Below are positions 35,058-38,484 of a stretch of 38,484 bases of DNA, piece by piece. Below the pieces are notes generated by a model. That model ran no database searches. It saw only the letters and a list, made by a program, of their open reading frames with translations, and was not told the DNA's origin. The DNA comes from Streptosporangiaceae bacterium. GTDB lineage: Bacteria; Actinomycetota; Actinomycetes; Streptosporangiales; Streptosporangiaceae. The DNA is taken from NCBI GenBank assembly GCA_019245115.1, contig JAFARZ010000119.1, forward strand, positions 1-38,484. Direction: 5' to 3'. A program made the position numbers and the translations under genes. How positions within the stretch are numbered: position 1 is the stretch's first letter; every line of letters begins with the position of its first letter.

Positions 35058-35791
35058 GGGCTCTCCCGGAAGATGTCGCGCAGGTCACGCTCCCGCATGA
35101 CGCGCGGTTCGACCACGTGGCCGAAATGAAATTCGGCGATGCGCTGCGCCAGCCGCCAGACAACGCCCTGGTAGTACGTGTCCAGCCCGATGTTCCTGAG
35201 GCCGAAGACCCCATCGGCCTCATACCGTGCGGGGATGTTCATGTCGGGCAGGCCGCGCGGCGAGAAGCGCTGGACATCGCGGACCACCCTAGGCAGCCGG
35301 GCTTCCGGCACGGGCGTCCAGATCACCGGGATGATCCCGGTCTGGTGACCGGCCCCGTCCCCTCCGCGGCCGGTCACAGTCCGCCGGGAGAAGGCGTACC
35401 ACTCCATGCCGCACCACGTGCTTGACACGTAGGGGTCGGACAGCAAGGCGACGAAGACCTGGCAGTTGCCTACCGCTTCGAGCAACTCCGGCGTCCAGCG
35501 TGAGCCGCCGGGAATGGCCCGGTCCATGAAACCAGGATCCGCTCCCAGTGGCCTGGCGATCAGCTGGGCCACGTTCTCCGATAGGTCGTCGAAGAACTCC
35601 GCGACCCGCTGGTACGGCTCGGACCGGGCGCCCTGGGAACGCTGCCACGCCGCATGCGCGTAGCTGAGGAAGAACAATGGCGCCCGGGAATGAACCTTGC
35701 CGGGTGCGGCGGTGTCGTCCGCCGTCATGCCGGTCACGGGCAACCGGGACCTGATCGTCCGCGGCAGCTGTGATCTGGCCCACTCCGTCAC
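35054..35791 (-). CDS. fxsC: FxsC-type TIR-like protein, short paralogue
   Basis: A 245-residue TIR-like protein. The fold begins near residue 38 with LFFLSYAHAAWQ, then YQRVAEFFDDLSENV, GFMDRAIPGGSRW and CQVFVALLSDPYVSSTWCGMEWYAF, then GIIPVIWTPVPEARLP. The C-terminal helix region ends ERDLRDIFRESP. The same blocks occur in the following 426-residue protein, so the two are tandem paralogues that have diverged strongly. The GTG at 35791 overlaps the fxsB stop as GTGA; an internal ATG at 35728 is possible. It may be a partner or scaffold for the maturase or for FxsT; no enzymatic activity is shown by the sequence. Confidence 0.9.
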   Translation of the reverse strand: MTEWARSQLPRTIRSRLPVTGMTADDTAAPGKVHSRAPLFFLSYAHAAWQRSQGARSEPYQRVAEFFDDLSENVAQLIARPLGADPGFMDRAIPGGSRWTPELLEAVGNCQVFVALLSDPYVSSTWCGMEWYAFSRRTVTGRGGDGAGHQTGIIPVIWTPVPEARLPRVVRDVQRFSPRGLPDMNIPARYEADGVFGLRNIGLDTYYQGVVWRLAQRIAEFHFGHVVEPRVMRERDLRDIFRESP

Positions 35792-38112
35792 CGCACCGCC
35801 CCGTCGCCGTCAAGCGCGGTCAGCATGCCGGCCACGAAACGCTCGCCCTGGGCGGTCAGGGCCCTCGTCTGCCATAGTGCCTCGCACGCGCCTAGAACCC
35901 ACGAACGGTAGCGTAGCCACGAGTCGTGACCGCGTGGCCCGCGGGACCGGCTCAGCTGGGCCAGCGCCAGGTGGGCGTACGTGCCGTGCAGCACCGCCTC
36001 GACCGGCCGCGGGTCAGGCCGCCATGGGACGGGCAGGTGGCGGGTGTCCTCGCGGTCGTACAACTCGAACAGATCGCACAGCGCGAACAGCTTGGCGTGC
36101 TGGAACTCGTGCACGATCAGCTCATCGAGGCGACGCCGGTCGCCGGGGAGCGCGACGGCTACCGCGCCGGACGCGTGCCGCGCGGTGGCGCCGCGCATCC
36201 CGCTGGCCTCGGGGCGGAGCGGGACCACGGCACGCAGGCCGGCGCGGATCGCCCAGGCGTACCCGGGGACATCGCGGGCCAGCCGGCGACCCGCGGCGGC
36301 CAGGGCCTGCCGCCAGGCCAGCCATGCTCGTCCGCCCAGCCGGCCCGCCGCGGGGACGTCATGACAGTCCCGGAACGGGTCGAGGTCCTCGACCGCCACC
36401 CGCAGCTGCGGTCCGCTGACCGACCTGGCGGAGCGCCAGCCGACATCTCCCCGGGCAGGACCGCGCGACAGTCGTGGCAACCGCCCGGGCGACACGTGCA
36501 GGCACACTGTGCGCCGGCCGGCGGTTCCGGTGGTCAGCGCGCCCATCGAGGGCAGGTGCACGAGCCCGTGGCGCACCGGTACCGGCAGCGCGGTCGCGAC
36601 ACCCGCTCGCAGCGCGGCCGCCGCGGCGATCCCGGCGAGATGCGCCTGGTCCAGGCCGGTATCCGCCCCCGGGGGCGGCTGCAGGCAGCGCAGCGCCCAC
36701 GCCCGCGTGTACGGATGCGACAGCACGTCGGCGACCGCATCAGAGTCCACTGCGTCCAGCTCGCACAACAGCGCCCAGCCTTCGGCGGCAGCGCTCCTGA
36801 GCTCAGGCTCCCGGAGCGAGGTGACCTGCTCGCCGACTGCCGCGACCAGCGCCTTGGCCTGGGAGAGCCGTGCCTCGCCGAGCACGGTGACGGCGGCCGC
36901 ATCGCCCGGTCCGGCGGCGAGGGCATCGAACGCGCCGGCCGGAAGCCGGTGCACGGCCCGCGCCCGCTGACCGCTATTTACCGCGGGGCGCGCCACGGTG
37001 AGCTGGCTGATCAGTTCCATCAGGTCTGCGCAATACGCCGAAGGGTTGCGGAATCCAGTTTCGCTGCTGTACCTGTGCGCGTACAACCCACCGCCGCAGA
37101 TCCGCACCACCGGGCAGGCGCGGCAGGTACCGGACAAGGCGGCGAGGCCGCCCTGACGTGCGAGCACGCTGGGATGCCGGACCGCGTCATCCACCGAATC
37201 ACGCTGTACCCGCATGCCGGTGGCCGGCGCCCCGTCGAAGGCGGTCTTCAGCGAGTCCGCCTGCTCCCAGCTTCCGTCGGTCTCGATCACCAGCAGGCCG
37301 GTGCGTTCGAGGCCAACGACCTCGGTCCAGCTCGGTCCGCCACGCGCGGCCGACAGCACCGAGTCGAACAGCCTGATCGGCATCGGCCGGCCGTCGGAGA
37401 TCCAGCGGCGGTACACCGCGAGCAGCCAGTCGGCGTACGGATGGGACTGGCCGGGCGGACGGAACGGCGGGTTATCCCAGGTCGCGTGGGGCAGCAGCAG
37501 GTCGAGCCGGGGTGGCTGCTCGGCGGCCAGCGCGGCGTACACCGCCACGGGGTCACTGGCCAGGTCGATCGTGCACAGGATGCCGGCGAACAGGTGGCGG
37601 AATTCAGGACGGCGGAGCACCGCGAGTGCCCGCAGTACCTGGTCGTGGCTGCTCCGGCCGTCAGCGAACCTGCGGTGCCGGTCGTTGGCGGCCCTGTCGC
37701 CATCCAGGGAGACCCCGACCATTACCCCGTACTCGCCGAACAGCTCGCACCACCGTTCATCGAGCTGTACCGCGTTGCTGTGGATCCTGAGGTCGAGCCC
37801 GGACACCGGCGTGATCCACTTGACCAGCGCGGCCAGCAGCGAGCGCATCCCGGGCCGTCCCAGCAGCAGGGGCTCGCCGCCGTGCAGGATCACGCTGACC
37901 CGCGGCAGCCGGTGTTCCGCCGCGTGCTCGGCGATCCGCCGGGCCGCCATGTCCGCGACGGCCAGCGAGATGGCTCGCGGCTTGACCCGCCAGCTCTGGT
38001 CGGCGTGCTCGTAGACGTAGCAGTGGTCGCAAGCCAGGTCGCAGCGGCTGTGCACCTTCAGCACATACTGTGAGACGGTGACCGGCGCACCGGTCGCCTG
38101 ACCGGTCGGCAC
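35788..38112 (-). CDS. fxsB: FxsB radical SAM/SPASM peptide maturase fused to a HExxH domain
   Basis: A 774-residue maturase. The radical SAM cluster motif is CxxxCxxC at C24, C28 and C31, followed by HGGEP (77-81) and the core barrel. The SPASM region has C330, C333, C339 and C361 (CRACPVVRICGGGLYAHRY). Characterised FxsB relatives join the aromatic ring of Phe to the beta-carbon of the residue two places on, making a cyclophane. The C-terminal half (about 390-774) is the HExxH extension: VHEFQHAKLF at 667-676 is intact, and H709 or H714 in LHGTYAHLAL is a candidate third ligand. Related fused enzymes have been reported to be 2-oxoglutarate-dependent beta-hydroxylases. The GTG start is seven bases after the fxsA stop. 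Confidence 0.95.
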   Translation of the reverse strand: MPTGQATGAPVTVSQYVLKVHSRCDLACDHCYVYEHADQSWRVKPRAISLAVADMAARRIAEHAAEHRLPRVSVILHGGEPLLLGRPGMRSLLAALVKWITPVSGLDLRIHSNAVQLDERWCELFGEYGVMVGVSLDGDRAANDRHRRFADGRSSHDQVLRALAVLRRPEFRHLFAGILCTIDLASDPVAVYAALAAEQPPRLDLLLPHATWDNPPFRPPGQSHPYADWLLAVYRRWISDGRPMPIRLFDSVLSAARGGPSWTEVVGLERTGLLVIETDGSWEQADSLKTAFDGAPATGMRVQRDSVDDAVRHPSVLARQGGLAALSGTCRACPVVRICGGGLYAHRYSSETGFRNPSAYCADLMELISQLTVARPAVNSGQRARAVHRLPAGAFDALAAGPGDAAAVTVLGEARLSQAKALVAAVGEQVTSLREPELRSAAAEGWALLCELDAVDSDAVADVLSHPYTRAWALRCLQPPPGADTGLDQAHLAGIAAAAALRAGVATALPVPVRHGLVHLPSMGALTTGTAGRRTVCLHVSPGRLPRLSRGPARGDVGWRSARSVSGPQLRVAVEDLDPFRDCHDVPAAGRLGGRAWLAWRQALAAAGRRLARDVPGYAWAIRAGLRAVVPLRPEASGMRGATARHASGAVAVALPGDRRRLDELIVHEFQHAKLFALCDLFELYDREDTRHLPVPWRPDPRPVEAVLHGTYAHLALAQLSRSRGPRGHDSWLRYRSWVLGACEALWQTRALTAQGERFVAGMLTALDGDGAVR

Positions 38113-38119
38113 GGCCTGG

Positions 38120-38308
38120 TCAGATCGCCGAGCCGAAGTTCACCGCGGCGAGCAGCGACGGACCCGACGCCGCGCGCGCCAGGATCCGGTCGGCCATCCG
38201 CTTCGCGTCGCGATCCGCGCTGAGCTGGCCCAGCGGGACCTCCCGCACGTCGACGACGGCCCACGGTTCCGCCCGGCCATCCAGGAGGGGCGAGTTCGGG
38301 CTTTCCAC
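38120..38308 (-). CDS. fxsA: FxsA: FxSxx-COOH cyclophane RiPP precursor peptide
   Basis: A 62-residue precursor ending AAVNFGSAI, so the last five residues are F58-G59-S60-A61-I62 and fit the family's F-x-S-x-x-COOH rule exactly. The leader holds the usual pattern VVDVREVPLGQL, then a basic helix (RMADRILARAA). The predicted modification is a link from the Phe ring to the Ser beta-carbon by FxsB; no other core motif is evident. The GTG start at 38308 is decided by AGGAGGAGG four to seven bases upstream. It is the first gene of the operon and precedes fxsB by seven bases, which means maturase and substrate are made together. Confidence 0.93.
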   Translation of the reverse strand: MESPNSPLLDGRAEPWAVVDVREVPLGQLSADRDAKRMADRILARAASGPSLLAAVNFGSAI

Positions 38309-38312
38309 TAGT

Positions 38313-38321
38313 CCTCCTCCT
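38313..38321 (-). promoter_or_regulatory. Strong Shine-Dalgarno sequence of fxsA
   Basis: AGGAGGAGG ends four bases before the GTG start, giving two overlapping GGAGG registers at usable spacing. It fixes the precursor start and suggests that the peptide is translated at a higher rate than the downstream enzymes, whose starts rely on coupling. Confidence 0.75.
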
Positions 38322-38338
38322 AGGGGGTGTTAGGAGCC

Positions 38339-38367
38339 AGGCTAGACGAAAGCCACATTGTTGTCAG
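38339..38367 (-). promoter_or_regulatory. Candidate promoter of the FxSxx operon
   Basis: On the minus strand CTGACA (38367-38362) is followed after exactly 17 bases by TAGCCT (38344-38339), close to the housekeeping -35 and actinobacterial -10 consensus. The -10 is 30 bases from the fxsA GTG, so a leader of about 23 bases would carry the strong ribosome site. No operator is evident. Confidence 0.55.
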
Positions 38368-38484
38368 CAGGCGACTACCCGCTGTCTCGTATGAGCTAGT
38401 CAGCGGCCGGCCCGGCGTGGAAGCTACCGGAACGTCGAGCCGGTTACCTTCGCTGACACGCCGGTGCGGTCCAGGTACGGGGTG

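Noticed and set aside
33777..35791. TIR-like genes as a stand-alone anti-phage TIR system
   Set aside because: They are locked between fxsB and fxsT by overlapping starts and match FxsC block order; I see no clear NADase glutamate, so the FxSxx reading is better supported.
35926..38073. Long plus-strand open frame of about 715 codons opposite fxsB
   Set aside because: High-GC antisense shadow: Arg/Pro/Gly/His-rich, no family pattern, no ribosome site, and fully covered by a gene with clear catalytic motifs.

Overview
The window is a chromosomal stretch of a very GC-rich actinomycete. GTG and TTG starts are frequent, a whiA sporulation regulator is present, and a run of genes follows the order of Mycobacterium tuberculosis Rv1822 and Rv1827-Rv1832. 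The FxSxx-COOH peptide locus at the right end also points to filamentous actinomycetes. I cannot fix the genus. I saw no rRNA, tRNA, CRISPR array, transposase or integrase.

Layout. (1) 78-4790, minus: the housekeeping run uvrC-rapZ-yvcK-whiA. (2) 4852-9428: an MMPL exporter and an overlapping metallo-beta-lactamase-fold hydrolase (plus), then a convergent multi-pass membrane protein of unknown role. (3) 10001-13219, minus: a probable extracytoplasmic flavin electron-transfer module (ferric-reductase-like membrane flavoprotein, FMN-binding protein, ApbE flavinyltransferase) and a small secreted protein. It is flanked by inverted copies of an intergenic repeat. (4) 13696-14705: a cupin behind an IdeR/DtxR-like box, and a VOC protein. 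(5) 14765-20467, minus: gcvP behind a glycine riboswitch, preceded by a MerR regulator, a bifunctional nuclease, an FtsR-like MerR and a GarA-like FHA protein. (6) 20854-25609: a nucleotidyltransferase fused to a degenerate phosphomutase domain, pgsA, and divergent prfC. (7) 25897-28496, minus: an unknown winged-helix-like protein and a DUF885 hydrolase. (8) 28949-30055, plus: an alpha/beta hydrolase running tail-to-tail into the next locus. (9) 29840-38308, minus: a complete FxSxx-COOH RiPP operon.

The FxSxx locus is the main accessory system. It holds a 62-residue precursor ending F-G-S-A-I (FxsA), a radical SAM/SPASM maturase fused to a domain with an intact HExxH motif (FxsB), two tandem TIR-like FxsC proteins, and a 1314-residue protein joining a ParA-like ATPase, a TIR-like segment, an NB-ARC NTPase and TPRs (FxsT). 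The five genes overlap or nearly touch. A CTGACA-17-TAGCCT promoter and a strong Shine-Dalgarno sequence lie upstream of the precursor. The expected chemistry is a Phe-Ser three-residue cyclophane, possibly with beta-hydroxylation. The role of the TIR/NTPase partners is not known to me.

Two dispersed repeats stand out. One is a 33-bp GC hairpin with three copies, two of them inside coding sequences (gcvP and the DUF885 gene). The other is a 25-bp unit occurring as tandem pairs in inverted orientation on both sides of the flavin module.
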